Notes: generated by a model from the letters alone, not told the origin. 20,630 nucleotides of DNA from Pectinatus sp. (GCA_020025075.1 JAHHSR010000024.1:1-20630), one strand, 5' to 3'. Counted from the stretch's first letter, positions 1-6,122 are shown. Numbers and translations are program-made.

Positions 1-178
1 CGCTTGCCGCTCTCCTCATGCAGCCCTCAAGTAGTGGTACACACCACGCATCTGGCCTATTTCCAAGGGCGCAGTTACCGCCGCTAATATCTGATACCCA
101 AAACGGGCACTGCTCACAATCGTCACGATATTGCTCACAAGTTGTGACGATTAGGCATATCGTTTTTGCATAATCCAT
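1..178 (-). CDS. Cys-rich small phage protein, 3' end outside the window
   Basis: Open frame from an ATG at 178 that stays open to the left edge (59 codons), so the C-terminus is missing. The start is preceded by a purine-rich GGGGGTAAAGGTG stretch and overlaps the end of the upstream frame by 28 nt, as is common in this compact operon. The visible product starts MDYAKTICLIVTTCEQYRDD and has about seven cysteines, including a CEQC pair and further single Cys, which suggests a metal-binding mini-domain. I do not recognise a family. It lies at the downstream end of the early minus-strand operon, after the replication genes. The call rests on the open frame, the Cys pattern and operon position. 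Confidence 0.5.
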   Translation of the reverse strand, partial: MDYAKTICLIVTTCEQYRDDCEQCPFWVSDISGGNCALGNRPDAWCVPLLEGCMRRAAS

Positions 179-368
179 ATCACCTTTACCCCCATATAAT
201 CTCCAGTGCGATTATCAACGCAGTCAATTCTAGTTGCCAGTTCCGCCCGGCAGCCACTACACATATTTATTTCCGTATGCCACCCGCTATGGTCGTTATA
301 TCAATATGCCTTACCTCACGCTTACAGCCGCAAATACTGCATGGCCGCTCCGTATATGTAACTTCCAT
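151..368 (-). pseudogene. Small zinc-ribbon-like protein, apparently frameshifted
   Basis: A strong SD (GGAGG, inside the end of the upstream gene) precedes an ATG at 368 that overlaps the upstream stop as TGATG. The frame reads MEVTYTERPCSICGCKREVR and stops at 267-269 after 33 residues. A second frame, shifted by one base, continues with a matching half: INMCSGCRAELATRID, ending at 151. Joined, they give about 72 residues with a CxxC knuckle in each half, the layout of a zinc ribbon. Adding one base near 275-280 restores a single frame. Alternatives are that the second half is reinitiated at its own ATG (264, three bases after the stop) or that the shift is a sequencing error. The function is unknown; it belongs to the phage early operon. 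Confidence 0.5.
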
Positions 369-772
369 CATTTGACATCCTCCTCAATGCCGCCAATCGG
401 GCAAAATGGCACTCCGCAATCATCGCAAGCATCCATCTGCTGGCAGTCATCCCTTATTGCCTTATTGCATGCGGCCGCCCGTCGCCGTGTGCGCCTATTG
501 TAATCAATCATGGCCCCCACATATTTGCTGACATCCCTTGACTTGATGCCCGCCATTAATAGCGTCTTGCGCAGCTCATCATTGCCAAATAACTCGTCTA
601 AGCGGTCCTGCATATCTGGCACTGTTATGCGCGAACTGCTTATCGTCTGCATATACACGCCGCCATCGCTCGTTACAATTATTTGATAATCCCCGGCGCG
701 ATAATTGCCGACCAATATGGCATCAGCAATCGTCTTGCCCTTTAGTTCCCGCACGCTATCTATTAAATACAT
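368..772 (-). CDS. Hypothetical phage protein with Cys-rich C-terminus
   Basis: 134-residue frame with a GAGGGGG SD just upstream of ATG 772, 12 bases after ssb. The N-terminal two thirds look like a small mixed alpha/beta domain (SVRELKGKTIADAILVGNYR and a beta-rich stretch). The middle is basic (YNRRTRRR), and the C-terminal 30 residues carry a compact Cys cluster (CQQMDACDDCGVPFCPIGG). That tail may bind metal. I do not recognise the family. Its place right after ssb in the replication operon suggests a role in early phage development, which is inference from context only. Confidence 0.6.
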   Translation of the reverse strand: MYLIDSVRELKGKTIADAILVGNYRAGDYQIIVTSDGGVYMQTISSSRITVPDMQDRLDELFGNDELRKTLLMAGIKSRDVSKYVGAMIDYNRRTRRRAAACNKAIRDDCQQMDACDDCGVPFCPIGGIEEDVK

Positions 773-784
773 TGCCTAACCCCC

Positions 785-1162
785 TCAAAATGGGACCTCT
801 TCGTTTGGTATATCTGTCCCCATACTGGAAGCTATATCATTGCCTTTGTTTTTCTTGCTGTCCAAAAATTCGATATTATCAGCTATCACCTCGGTAATGT
901 ACTGCTTCTTGCCGTCCTTATCGTAGCTGCGACTTTGCAGCCGCCCGCAGATGCCAACCTTACTGCCCTTGCTCATATAATTGCCACAAGCTTCTGCCGT
1001 TCCGTTCCAGGCAACAATGCGGATAAAATCCGCCTGTGCTTCCTTCCCTTTTGTCGCTACACGGTTTACTGCTATGCTGAAGGTTGCCACGGCTTTTCCC
1101 GTCTGTGTGTATTTGACATCGATGTCATTGGCAATACGCCCAATCAGTATCACTTTATTCAT
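785..1162 (-). CDS. ssb: Single-stranded DNA-binding protein
   Basis: 125 residues from ATG 1162, read as MNKVILIGRIANDIDVKYTQ, the typical start of the bacterial SSB OB-fold. The fold continues through FSIAVNR and FIRIVAWNGTAEACGNY and ends in a short linker with an acidic tip NEEVPF. That tip is the SSB-Ct peptide that recruits replication and repair partners. A longer frame runs up to 1219, but its N-terminus is an unrelated acidic stretch. The 1162 start has a GGAGGAAG SD and overlaps the stop of the small upstream gene by four bases (ATGA). It coats ssDNA during phage replication. The host presumably has its own ssb elsewhere. Confidence 0.93.
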   Translation of the reverse strand: MNKVILIGRIANDIDVKYTQTGKAVATFSIAVNRVATKGKEAQADFIRIVAWNGTAEACGNYMSKGSKVGICGRLQSRSYDKDGKKQYITEVIADNIEFLDSKKNKGNDIASSMGTDIPNEEVPF

Positions 1163-1353
1163 TTCTTCTTCCTCCGATTTTTCCGAGTTTGAATTATTCT
1201 CATTGGCAACATTGGACAATTATTATAATTTCTTGCTCCTAGTAAGCATTTTGTGCTAACCCCAATGATTTTATTTTTTGCATATACCGCCTTGCTCTGC
1301 CAAAGAGGGTAATCCTTGCACCTATAAGGTCTATCCATTTTTAGCAGTACCAT
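1159..1353 (-). CDS. Small basic phage protein, unknown
   Basis: 64 residues starting MVLLKMDRPYRCKDYPLWQS, with a very good SD (AGGAGGAGCG) before ATG 1353. It begins 10 bases after the helicase-loader gene and ends by a TGA that overlaps the ssb ATG. That tight coupling on both sides is the main reason to accept it. It has three Cys and a strongly basic tail (RKNRRKKK), so nucleic-acid binding is possible. No family is recognised. Confidence 0.6.
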   Translation of the reverse strand: MVLLKMDRPYRCKDYPLWQSKAVYAKNKIIGVSTKCLLGARNYNNCPMLPMRIIQTRKNRRKKK

Positions 1354-1362
1354 ACGCTCCTC

Positions 1363-2142
1363 CTATACCGCCAAACGCCTATTATCGCCCGTGGTTTTAT
1401 ATATATAATTGCGCGTCATCTGGCAGATGCGGCTGCCTATCGCCTCATCGGTCATTAGCAGCTCTCCCATCGTCAGCTCGCTCGAAAATAGCGTCGCCCG
1501 CTTGGACATCAGCCGCGCATTAATAAGGTCATACATTATCTGCCGGTCCTGCGACTGTAGTTCGTATACCTTCTGCAGCTGTATTCTGGCTTCCTTGAAC
1601 AGGTCATCGATATACAGATTCGGCACCGTGCGCCAATGTTCCATAATCCGTTCATATTCGCCTGATTTATACATAGCCGCCTTAATCTTCTGAATTTCTG
1701 AGCGGTAAGAAAAATAATAATGCTCTTCTCCGTACTGCTCTGTCAGCGCATGGCAGATAGCTATGCAGATATGCGTCTTACCAGTGCCGCTCTTGCCTAC
1801 AACGGCAAAGCCTTCGCCCTTCCTTCGGCAGGCAAGGTACTGTTTTGCCATGCGCATCATGGCTGTGCTCTCTGACGTGTCCGTCCTAAAGTTATCAAAG
1901 CGGTACCGTGCATAGTCTGCCGCACTGATGCCTGACCGGCGTAGTCTGGCTGCCACCTGATGCTGGACAAGGCAAGCACATGGATGCGCGTATGGCACTC
2001 CATCGACGAACTCCGTGATATATCCCGTATCCTTGCACCGCTGGCACTTGTACTGCGGCTCTGCATCAGGCACCGCCTTTATCAGCCCTTTGCTCTTTAG
2101 CCGTGTCAGCATCTCAGTAAGCTGTCCCTTTATCCCATTCAT
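1363..2142 (-). CDS. DnaC-like helicase loader (AAA+ ATPase)
   Basis: 259 residues. The N-terminal part has a small zinc-binding knuckle (Cys at about 33, 36, 55, 57). It is followed by an AAA+ core with Walker A GKSGTGKT (116-123) and Walker B LYIDD (176-180), then sensor-type residues towards the C-terminus. This is the layout of phage DnaC/DnaI-type loaders, which place the replicative helicase on the origin with help from the initiator. The start at 2142 has GGAGG seven bases upstream, overlapping the end of the DnaD-like initiator gene. The adjacency initiator - loader - SSB is the standard phage replication module. Function is confident from motifs and context; the exact subfamily is not. 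Confidence 0.9.
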   Translation of the reverse strand: MNGIKGQLTEMLTRLKSKGLIKAVPDAEPQYKCQRCKDTGYITEFVDGVPYAHPCACLVQHQVAARLRRSGISAADYARYRFDNFRTDTSESTAMMRMAKQYLACRRKGEGFAVVGKSGTGKTHICIAICHALTEQYGEEHYYFSYRSEIQKIKAAMYKSGEYERIMEHWRTVPNLYIDDLFKEARIQLQKVYELQSQDRQIMYDLINARLMSKRATLFSSELTMGELLMTDEAIGSRICQMTRNYIYKTTGDNRRLAV

Positions 2143-2143
2143 T

Positions 2144-2950
2144 TTAAAGCCTCCTCAGCCATTCTGGTATGCGGCTCATGTCTCCCTGTGGCTTAGGGCC
2201 GCCCGCTGTCTTTGCCTTTGGTTCTTTAAAGCCGTGGTCATGCCAGTTATCAAGCACACGCGATATATACGCCAAGGTGCGAGCGTTATAGTTTACCGCC
2301 CGCTCTATCGCCTTAATGACCAGATCGCCACCGTATCTGTCTATCAGCTCTCCCAGCTTATCGGCCTCAATGCTCCCGCTTAAGGGATGGATATTATCGC
2401 TGTATGCTTTAGCCACTTTCGAGAAGTCATCCGATTGCGCCATTTCGCGCGCGTCATATCTTATCTCTTGGTTATCTATGGTATTCTCTGGTATAGGTGT
2501 GGCCAATTTGGCGTCATCTGAAGACGCCATTTTGGCGTTATCTGAAGACGCCATTTTGGCGTTATCGATGGCACGTTTTTTATCATCTTCCGGTGCTTTT
2601 TCTCTTTCTGCAGACAAAAAATCATCGACGATTTGTCCCAGGCGCTCTTCATCCAGAGAGTACCAATTTGTCTTATCGAATTTGCTCTTGTTTAAATTGG
2701 CGCAAATTATTATTCCTTGCTCCATCAAATTCGTGAGTATGCGCTGCAATGTGCGCTTACTCCAAAACGGGAATTGCTTGAGCCAGTCATCTTGTGAGTT
2801 ATAAACCCATCTCCTACCATCATGCGTATTTTTGCTCATATTGAGCCAATATTTAAGCTGCTGGACAAATATCGCCTCATTGAGTCCTATTATCCGTGCC
2901 AATGTCGGCTGATACATTTGCGGTGCCTCGTCTATCAGAAACTTCCCCAT
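2144..2950 (-). CDS. DnaD-like phage replication initiator
   Basis: 268 residues. The N-terminal 100 or so form a winged-helix-like replisome-organiser domain (ARIIGLNEAIFVQQLKYWL, with WVYNSQDDWLKQFPFWSKRT). A charged linker (110-160) contains three copies of an 8-residue repeat (DNAKMASS-like, 129-150). A C-terminal DnaD domain (about 175-240) ends in the signature YISRVLDNWHDHGF. The protein should bind the phage origin and recruit the helicase loader encoded next. The start has the strong SD GGAGGAG and sits two bases after the stop of the HNH gene. The coding repeat is also a DNA repeat of palindromic units, a possible origin within the gene. Confidence 0.9.
   Translation of the reverse strand: MGKFLIDEAPQMYQPTLARIIGLNEAIFVQQLKYWLNMSKNTHDGRRWVYNSQDDWLKQFPFWSKRTLQRILTNLMEQGIIICANLNKSKFDKTNWYSLDEERLGQIVDDFLSAEREKAPEDDKKRAIDNAKMASSDNAKMASSDDAKLATPIPENTIDNQEIRYDAREMAQSDDFSKVAKAYSDNIHPLSGSIEADKLGELIDRYGGDLVIKAIERAVNYNARTLAYISRVLDNWHDHGFKEPKAKTAGGPKPQGDMSRIPEWLRRL
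2501..2572. repeat. Three 24-bp palindromic iterons inside the initiator gene
   Basis: Three consecutive 24-bp units start at 2501, 2525 and 2549. Units two and three begin with the perfect dyad CGCCATTTTGGCG, and the first carries the variant GGCCAATTTGGCG. The units encode the 8-residue repeat in the linker of the initiator. An AT-rich stretch adjoins at 2575-2625. Iterons inside the initiator gene next to an AT-rich segment are the arrangement of the lambda O-gene origin, so this is a plausible phage replication origin (inference). Confidence 0.55.
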
Positions 2951-2952
2951 GA

Positions 2953-3603
2953 TTACTCCTCCGTGTGTAATTTATATAGCTTGCATATGTTGTCATCAAT
3001 CATAATTGGCTCTATGTGGTAGAGATGATTAAACTCATCTTGCGGTATGCTATGACATTCATGATGATGCGTTTGGCATAGCGGCATAGCCAACATATTC
3101 AAGTGCTCAATCGCGCATCGGTTGCGCCCCATGCCTACTCGCTCTACATGATGTAGCTGTGCCCGCTTGCCACACACACAGCACCGCTTGTTGATAAAGC
3201 AGTCATAAACATATCGCTTCATATCCTCTGCTACATCATATAGTGGCACTCGGCTTGGCACGTCATATCTCAGCATAAAGCCGATTAAATATGTGATAAA
3301 CTCCCGTGCTGTGGTCATATCACAAATAGACAATGAAAAATAATTCCCGCCGTGCTCCGCTGCGAAGAAGAATTTCATATAGCTTTTTGTCACTTCTGGC
3401 ATATCCCCTTGCCAGTAAGCAATATCGCCAATCAAGGCGTATATCTTACGCCTCTGTGCTGGCGAGATATGCCGGTCATCTGGGACACATATTTCTACCT
3501 GCCTGCTTTGTGGCAGACGTATATCTAGCAAGTCGTGACGCCGTATATGGCACTGGATACCATTAGCATCTATCTTCGTTATTGTTCCTGGCACTGTTTT
3601 CAT
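2953..3603 (-). CDS. HNH-family phage nuclease
   Basis: About 216 residues. The C-terminal third has the zinc-stabilised HNH layout: CCVCGKRAQLHHVERVGMG at about 141-159, then EHLNMLAMPLC and THHHECH at about 167-183. The N-terminal part (DRHISPAQRRKIYALIGDIA) matches the conserved front half of the putative HNHc nuclease family seen in Firmicute phage replication modules. Two in-frame ATGs exist, at 3609 and 3603. The GGAG SD is only one base from the first but seven from the second, so 3603 is preferred. It is followed after two bases by the initiator gene. It probably acts on replication or recombination intermediates; the exact substrate is unknown. Confidence 0.8.
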   Translation of the reverse strand: MKTVPGTITKIDANGIQCHIRRHDLLDIRLPQSRQVEICVPDDRHISPAQRRKIYALIGDIAYWQGDMPEVTKSYMKFFFAAEHGGNYFSLSICDMTTAREFITYLIGFMLRYDVPSRVPLYDVAEDMKRYVYDCFINKRCCVCGKRAQLHHVERVGMGRNRCAIEHLNMLAMPLCQTHHHECHSIPQDEFNHLYHIEPIMIDDNICKLYKLHTEE

Positions 3604-3676
3604 GTGCATACTCCAATGCCGCCCGATTAATTATCAGGCGACGTTTACTTTTCTTCTTATCCATGCTATAATTTAA

Positions 3677-4036
3677 TCAGTCGTTTGTTTTGCTCCGAAG
3701 GTTACCAGCCTTCGGAATTTTTTTTGCCCAAAACATTTCGTTAGCACCTTTTCTGGCCGCATCTGTCATCCATGTCGCCAGCGGTGCCACCGCCAGCAGG
3801 CTCTTTAACCGCGCTGCCTGCATGAGCTTAGGCTTAAATGTATAATGGCCAGTGATATACCGCATCATCACATCACGCTTGCTCAAACGCCCTATACAGT
3901 GCTTGGCTTTTTTCTTTTCATCCACCCTCTTTTGATAGCGGCACAGTGCTATTTCCCAGCCCATCTGGGTTGCTATCCGGCGTACACCATATCCCTTATT
4001 GCAGAGTGTTTCTTTTGCCATTTCCATCATTCTCAT
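3677..4036 (-). CDS. Hypothetical basic phage protein
   Basis: 119 residues, strongly basic, start MRMMEMAKETLCNKGYGVRR after an AGGAGAG SD. An N-terminal helix-turn-helix-like pattern (KGYGVRRIATQMGWEIALCRYQK) suggests a DNA-binding or sigma-like fold, but the signal is weak. I recognise no family. It lies between the small membrane protein and the HNH nuclease gene in the early operon. Its 3' end contains an inverted repeat that reads as an intrinsic terminator on the opposite strand. Confidence 0.55.
   Translation of the reverse strand: MRMMEMAKETLCNKGYGVRRIATQMGWEIALCRYQKRVDEKKKAKHCIGRLSKRDVMMRYITGHYTFKPKLMQAARLKSLLAVAPLATWMTDAARKGANEMFWAKKIPKAGNLRSKTND
3695..3725 (+). terminator. Intrinsic terminator on the antisense strand
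   Basis: CCGAAGG, a 7-nt loop, CCTTCGG, then AATTTTTTTT on the plus strand. It lies inside the 3' end of a minus-strand gene, so it would stop transcription running against the early operon. On the minus strand the A-run precedes the stem, so it does not stop the operon itself. Confidence 0.55.
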
Positions 4037-4070
4037 TTCTATCTCTCCTATGCACTTATCAACACATTTG

Positions 4071-4202
4071 TTAACTTCCTGTGATTATTGCGGCTGCTAT
4101 AAGCAACGCGCATATAATCAGCACTGTTATAATCTGCCTATCATCCATAATATTGATAGACAAAATTTTCTCTGTTTCCTTCGCTACTTCAGTTATTTTC
4201 AT
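4071..4202 (-). CDS. 43-residue single-pass membrane protein
   Basis: The frame starts at ATG 4202, overlapping the stop of the upstream gene as ATGA, and ends at TAA 4071-4073. The sequence begins MKITEVAKETEKILSINIMD. Residues 23 to 41 form one clear hydrophobic helix (IITVLIICALLIAAAIIT) with a charged N-terminal half. Translational coupling and the clean hydrophobic segment support it as a real gene although it is very short. The function is unknown. Small phage early membrane proteins can act in superinfection exclusion or membrane modulation, but nothing in the sequence decides this. Confidence 0.5.
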   Translation of the reverse strand: MKITEVAKETEKILSINIMDDRQIITVLIICALLIAAAIITGS

Positions 4203-4495
4203 CTAACCTTTCTTGGCCTCCCTCGACGTGGTTTATCTGTTTCTTTGATAAGCCACTCAGTCTTAAAATCTCTATGCCCATCTGTTTTGTCGATGAGCCA
4301 TTTTTCAAATAGGATTCTGTTGACTTTCATGTGCATGCCAATCCAGCAGCACGGAAAGTTATAGCCATCATTTTTTGCCCTTAGCCCGGCATGGCGTATA
4401 AAACTCGGGCTTAATCCTGATAGAGCCGCAGCTTCGTCAGGGGTCAGCAGATATTTCTGCCATATTGGGACAGCGGCTGGGACAGCGGCTTCCAT
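4199..4495 (-). CDS. MerR/Xis-like DNA-binding protein with C-terminal AT-hook
   Basis: 98 residues after an AGGAGG SD. The segment KYLLTPDEAAALSGLSPSFIRHAG, then a short wing and NRILFEKWLID, is the winged helix of excisionase/MerR-like phage proteins (compare Tn916 Xis KYLLTIEEAA). The C-terminus has DKPRRGRPRKVR, a classical AT-hook core (RGRP). The combination suggests a DNA-bending protein, either an excisionase (Xis) for the integrase or a regulator. It follows the XRE regulator gene directly (that gene's stop at 4496, this ATG at 4495). A 12-bp tandem duplication (4467-4490) encodes the AAVPAAVP start. Distance from the integrase argues slightly against Xis. Confidence 0.65.
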   Translation of the reverse strand: MEAAVPAAVPIWQKYLLTPDEAAALSGLSPSFIRHAGLRAKNDGYNFPCCWIGMHMKVNRILFEKWLIDKTDGHRDFKTEWLIKETDKPRRGRPRKVR

Positions 4496-4981
4496 CTATA
4501 TTCCTCCTTCTGTTTTAGCAACCAAGATTTTCAATTCTGTGGTTGCTTTTTCTATTTTTCCTAGTGTGTTTATAATCTGTTTAACCATTGGTACTTCATT
4601 TGCTGAGAGCGTACCATCTTCAGCAATACTTATCATCACTCTGCTGACGCTCTCTAAATTACCGACGGCAGATAACAAGCTAATTGTTATTCTATCTATT
4701 CCTTGCAATTCAGCCTGTACAACAGTTCTCCGCCCTATTGGGCAACAATGTGTACAGTGATGATTTAACAACTCTGGCGCATTGTATATGTCCGATATCA
4801 ACAACACCTCATCAGGATATGGTGTTACCGTCTCCAATTCGATTTTTGCTAGGCGAGTTCTATCTACGCCTATTAATTCTGAAGCTCCCTCACGAGAGCA
4901 AAGCCGTTCATTTTGTTTAGCAGCATCAACCCTTGCTTTGTAATAGATGCTATCAGCGGCCTTTGTCGCACCTCTCGACAA
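4496..4981 (-). CDS. XRE-type phage regulator with CxxCCPIG motif
   Basis: 161 residues from a TTG at 4981, chosen because AAAAGGGGGG lies seven bases upstream and because the product then begins MSRGATKAADSIYYKARVDA. That is the start typical of a Firmicute phage regulator family (T-K-A-A-D-N-x-Y-Y). An HTH follows (NERLCSREGASELIGVDRTR), then the conserved Cys segment (CTHCCPIGRR), and a C-terminal helical region probably used for oligomerisation. A longer frame reaches 5041 but would run into the 83-bp repeat. The gene is the first of the early minus-strand operon and has a palindromic operator-like site just upstream. It probably regulates early transcription; its target is inferred only. 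Confidence 0.75.
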   Translation of the reverse strand: MSRGATKAADSIYYKARVDAAKQNERLCSREGASELIGVDRTRLAKIELETVTPYPDEVLLISDIYNAPELLNHHCTHCCPIGRRTVVQAELQGIDRITISLLSAVGNLESVSRVMISIAEDGTLSANEVPMVKQIINTLGKIEKATTELKILVAKTEGGI

Positions 4982-5011
4982 TTTAATCCCCCCTTTTCGC
5001 TCACTTTCTTT

Positions 5012-5094
5012 TATCGTCGCCAATCGACTACATAGCGACAAATATCGTCGCTAACTCCCTTATGTATCTCATCTCTTTTCAGCGGTATCATAGA
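5012..5094. repeat. 83-bp direct repeat, copy 1
   Basis: Matches 5666-5748 at 82 of 83 positions (difference T5076 versus C5730), same orientation. It covers the leader upstream of the early-operon regulator and contains the dyad TAGCGAC-N7-GTCGCTA at 5033-5053, an additional GTCGC half site, and on the minus strand a TATGAT hexamer that could be a -10 element. Confidence 0.95.
5033..5053. promoter_or_regulatory. Operator-like palindrome before the early operon
   Basis: Perfect 7-bp arms TAGCGAC and GTCGCTA around a 7-bp centre, about 52 bp upstream of the TTG start of the XRE regulator. It is probably the binding site of that regulator or of a phage repressor. It is repeated at 5687-5707 in the second repeat copy. 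Confidence 0.55.
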
Positions 5095-5143
5095 AATTAA
5101 TTAAATATTTTGATATGATGTACTGAGGTGTAACTGATTGCCG

Positions 5144-5332
5144 TCAATTACACCATAAATCTTCAACTCTGCTACCTAATGATTTTGCTATTCGGATTGC
5201 CGTCCGAACCTCTGGATATCTGCGCCCAGATTCATAGTATTGGTAGCACCTTTCTGTAATTAATGAATTCTTTGCTATTTGTGCCTGAGTGAGCCCTTTT
5301 AACTCTCTTGCTTTCTTTAATGTGCTATACAT
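5144..5332 (-). CDS. Small XRE/Cro-like HTH regulator of switch (a)
   Basis: 62 residues, almost entirely one HTH domain: LKKARELKGLTQAQIAKNSL, then the recognition-helix region ITERCYQYYESGRRYP and the closing helix IAKSLGSRVEDLW. The size and single-domain form fit a Cro-like antirepressor. It is divergent from the repressor at 5433 with 100 bp between the starts. A consensus minus-strand promoter with a palindrome in its spacer drives it. The stop codon lies just before a 7-bp hairpin (5127-5154). Confidence 0.8.
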   Translation of the reverse strand: MYSTLKKARELKGLTQAQIAKNSLITERCYQYYESGRRYPEVRTAIRIAKSLGSRVEDLWCN

Positions 5333-5357
5333 TTCACCACCCCATTATTTTGTGATA

Positions 5358-5414
5358 CGAACATTTGCTCGTATTTATATTTTGATTATATATGCGAACA
5401 TATGTTCGTGTCAA
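5358..5414. promoter_or_regulatory. Divergent promoter region with two CGAAC-N4-GTTCG boxes
   Basis: Box 1 CGAACATTTGCTCG (5358-5371) and box 2 CGAACATATGTTCG (5395-5408, a perfect palindrome) have centres 37 bp apart. On the minus strand TTGACA (5414-5409) and TATAAT (5390-5385) are separated by 18 bp, and box 2 lies wholly within that spacer, so occupancy would block the Cro-like gene. The core GAAC-N4-GTTC is also the Gram-positive LexA (SOS) box. The rightward promoter for the repressor is less clear (TTGCTC at 5365 and an AT-rich -10 near 5388). Confidence 0.7.
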
Positions 5415-5432
5415 TATTTTCGGAGGTTTTTT

Positions 5433-5663
5433 ATGTCTATTTTTGCTGAAAAACTTAAAGCATTGCGGAAAAGCCGCAAAATATCACAAAAACAACTCGC
5501 CGAAAATGTTGGCATTAGCTCTCGAGCAATCCAGCATTTTGAATTAGATGAACGAAAGCCCAGCTATGATGTCTTAATCGCTATTGCTGATTATCTAGAT
5601 GTGTCTCTGGATTATCTAGTTGGCAGAACAGACAATCCGCAATCGCATATGGATAGAAATTAA
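5433..5663 (+). CDS. XRE-family repressor of switch (a), HTH only
   Basis: 76 residues from ATG 5433, with a GGAGG SD at 5422-5426; the frame is open upstream but without a ribosome site. The product MSIFAEKLKALRKSRKISQK begins a standard XRE HTH (QLAENVGISSRAIQHFELDERKP) and ends with the SLDYLVGRTDNP segment common in small phage and conjugative-element repressors. No C-terminal dimerisation or peptidase domain is present. It is the CI-like partner of the gene at 5144-5332. Its stop is followed after two bases by the second 83-bp repeat, which makes the whole switch look like an inserted cassette. Confidence 0.85.
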   Translation: MSIFAEKLKALRKSRKISQKQLAENVGISSRAIQHFELDERKPSYDVLIAIADYLDVSLDYLVGRTDNPQSHMDRN

Positions 5664-5665
5664 GA

Positions 5666-5748
5666 TATCGTCGCCAATCGACTACATAGCGACAAATATC
5701 GTCGCTAACTCCCTTATGTATCTCATCTCCTTTCAGCGGTATCATAGA
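5666..5748. repeat. 83-bp direct repeat, copy 2
   Basis: Second copy of the sequence at 5012-5094, one mismatch. It starts two bases after the stop codon of the switch (a) repressor and is not followed by a gene start on either strand, so here it is separated from the regulator gene it serves in copy 1. Repeat-to-repeat spacing is 654 bp. Confidence 0.95.
5687..5707. promoter_or_regulatory. Operator-like palindrome, second copy
   Basis: TAGCGAC-N7-GTCGCTA identical to 5033-5053. It could act as a decoy or second operator for the same regulator. Confidence 0.45.
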
Positions 5749-5760
5749 TATACAAGTTCA

Positions 5761-5775
5761 TTGGTGACACTTAAA
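5761..5775. promoter_or_regulatory. TTGGTGACACTTAAA box, distal copy
   Basis: Exact 15-bp copy of the box at 6013-6027, lying 13 bp beyond the stop of the small HTH gene and 12 bp from the end of repeat copy 2. It contains the odd palindrome GTG-A-CAC. Probably an operator of switch (b). Confidence 0.5.
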
Positions 5776-5788
5776 GGTATCAATAATA

Positions 5789-5986
5789 TTAAAAAAAATA
5801 CTGTTTAATATCTTCTTTTGGATATTTTTTTATAAAAGCACCTATTATCTTCCCACCAACATTACGCTTTCCATGAATAATCATAGAGATAGTTCCTCTG
5901 CTTACCCCTAATTCTTTAGCAAAACCTGAAATGTTTAAGTTATTTTTTTGCATCATGGACAAAAGATTTTCTTTACGGGCTTTCAT
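5789..5986 (-). CDS. Small HTH regulator of switch (b), Cro-like
   Basis: 65 residues from ATG 5986, with SD GAGGAAG. A GTG at 6022 would extend the frame but lies in the operator and lacks an SD. The product MKARKENLLSMMQKNNLNIS leads into the HTH FAKELGVSRGTISMIIHGKR and a C-terminal helix (GAFIKKYPKEDIKQYFF). It is divergent from the ImmR-like repressor at 6123 and sits between two identical 15-bp boxes. A good minus-strand promoter (TTGACA-N17-TAAAAT) precedes it. The role as Cro-like lytic regulator is inferred from position. Confidence 0.75.
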   Translation of the reverse strand: MKARKENLLSMMQKNNLNISGFAKELGVSRGTISMIIHGKRNVGGKIIGAFIKKYPKEDIKQYFF

Positions 5987-6012
5987 GTTCTCACTTCCTC
6001 TTTTAAACCTTT

Positions 6013-6055
6013 TTGGTGACACTTAAATTTTACATCTTTTGTAACTTTATGTCAA
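6013..6055 (-). promoter_or_regulatory. Promoter and operator of the switch (b) Cro-like gene
   Basis: On the minus strand TTGACA (6055-6050), a 17-bp spacer, and TAAAAT (6032-6027). The 15-bp box TTGGTGACACTTAAA (6013-6027) starts at the -10 and covers the expected transcription start, a normal place for a repressor site. A partial third box, TTTTAGTGACG (6080-6090), lies in front of the rightward repressor gene, whose -10 TATAAT is at 6098-6103. Confidence 0.65.
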
Positions 6056-6122
6056 CACTTTTTTATTTATATTGTATCTTTTTAGTGACGAATAATTTAT
6101 AATTAATGTAGGGAGGGCGATT

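Noticed and set aside
3563..3664. 33-residue basic frame before the HNH gene (MDKKKSKRRLIINRAALEYA)
   Set aside because: No SD, and it overlaps the HNH gene by 41 bases. Its only support is that it would carry the HNH SD inside it, so it remains possible but weak.
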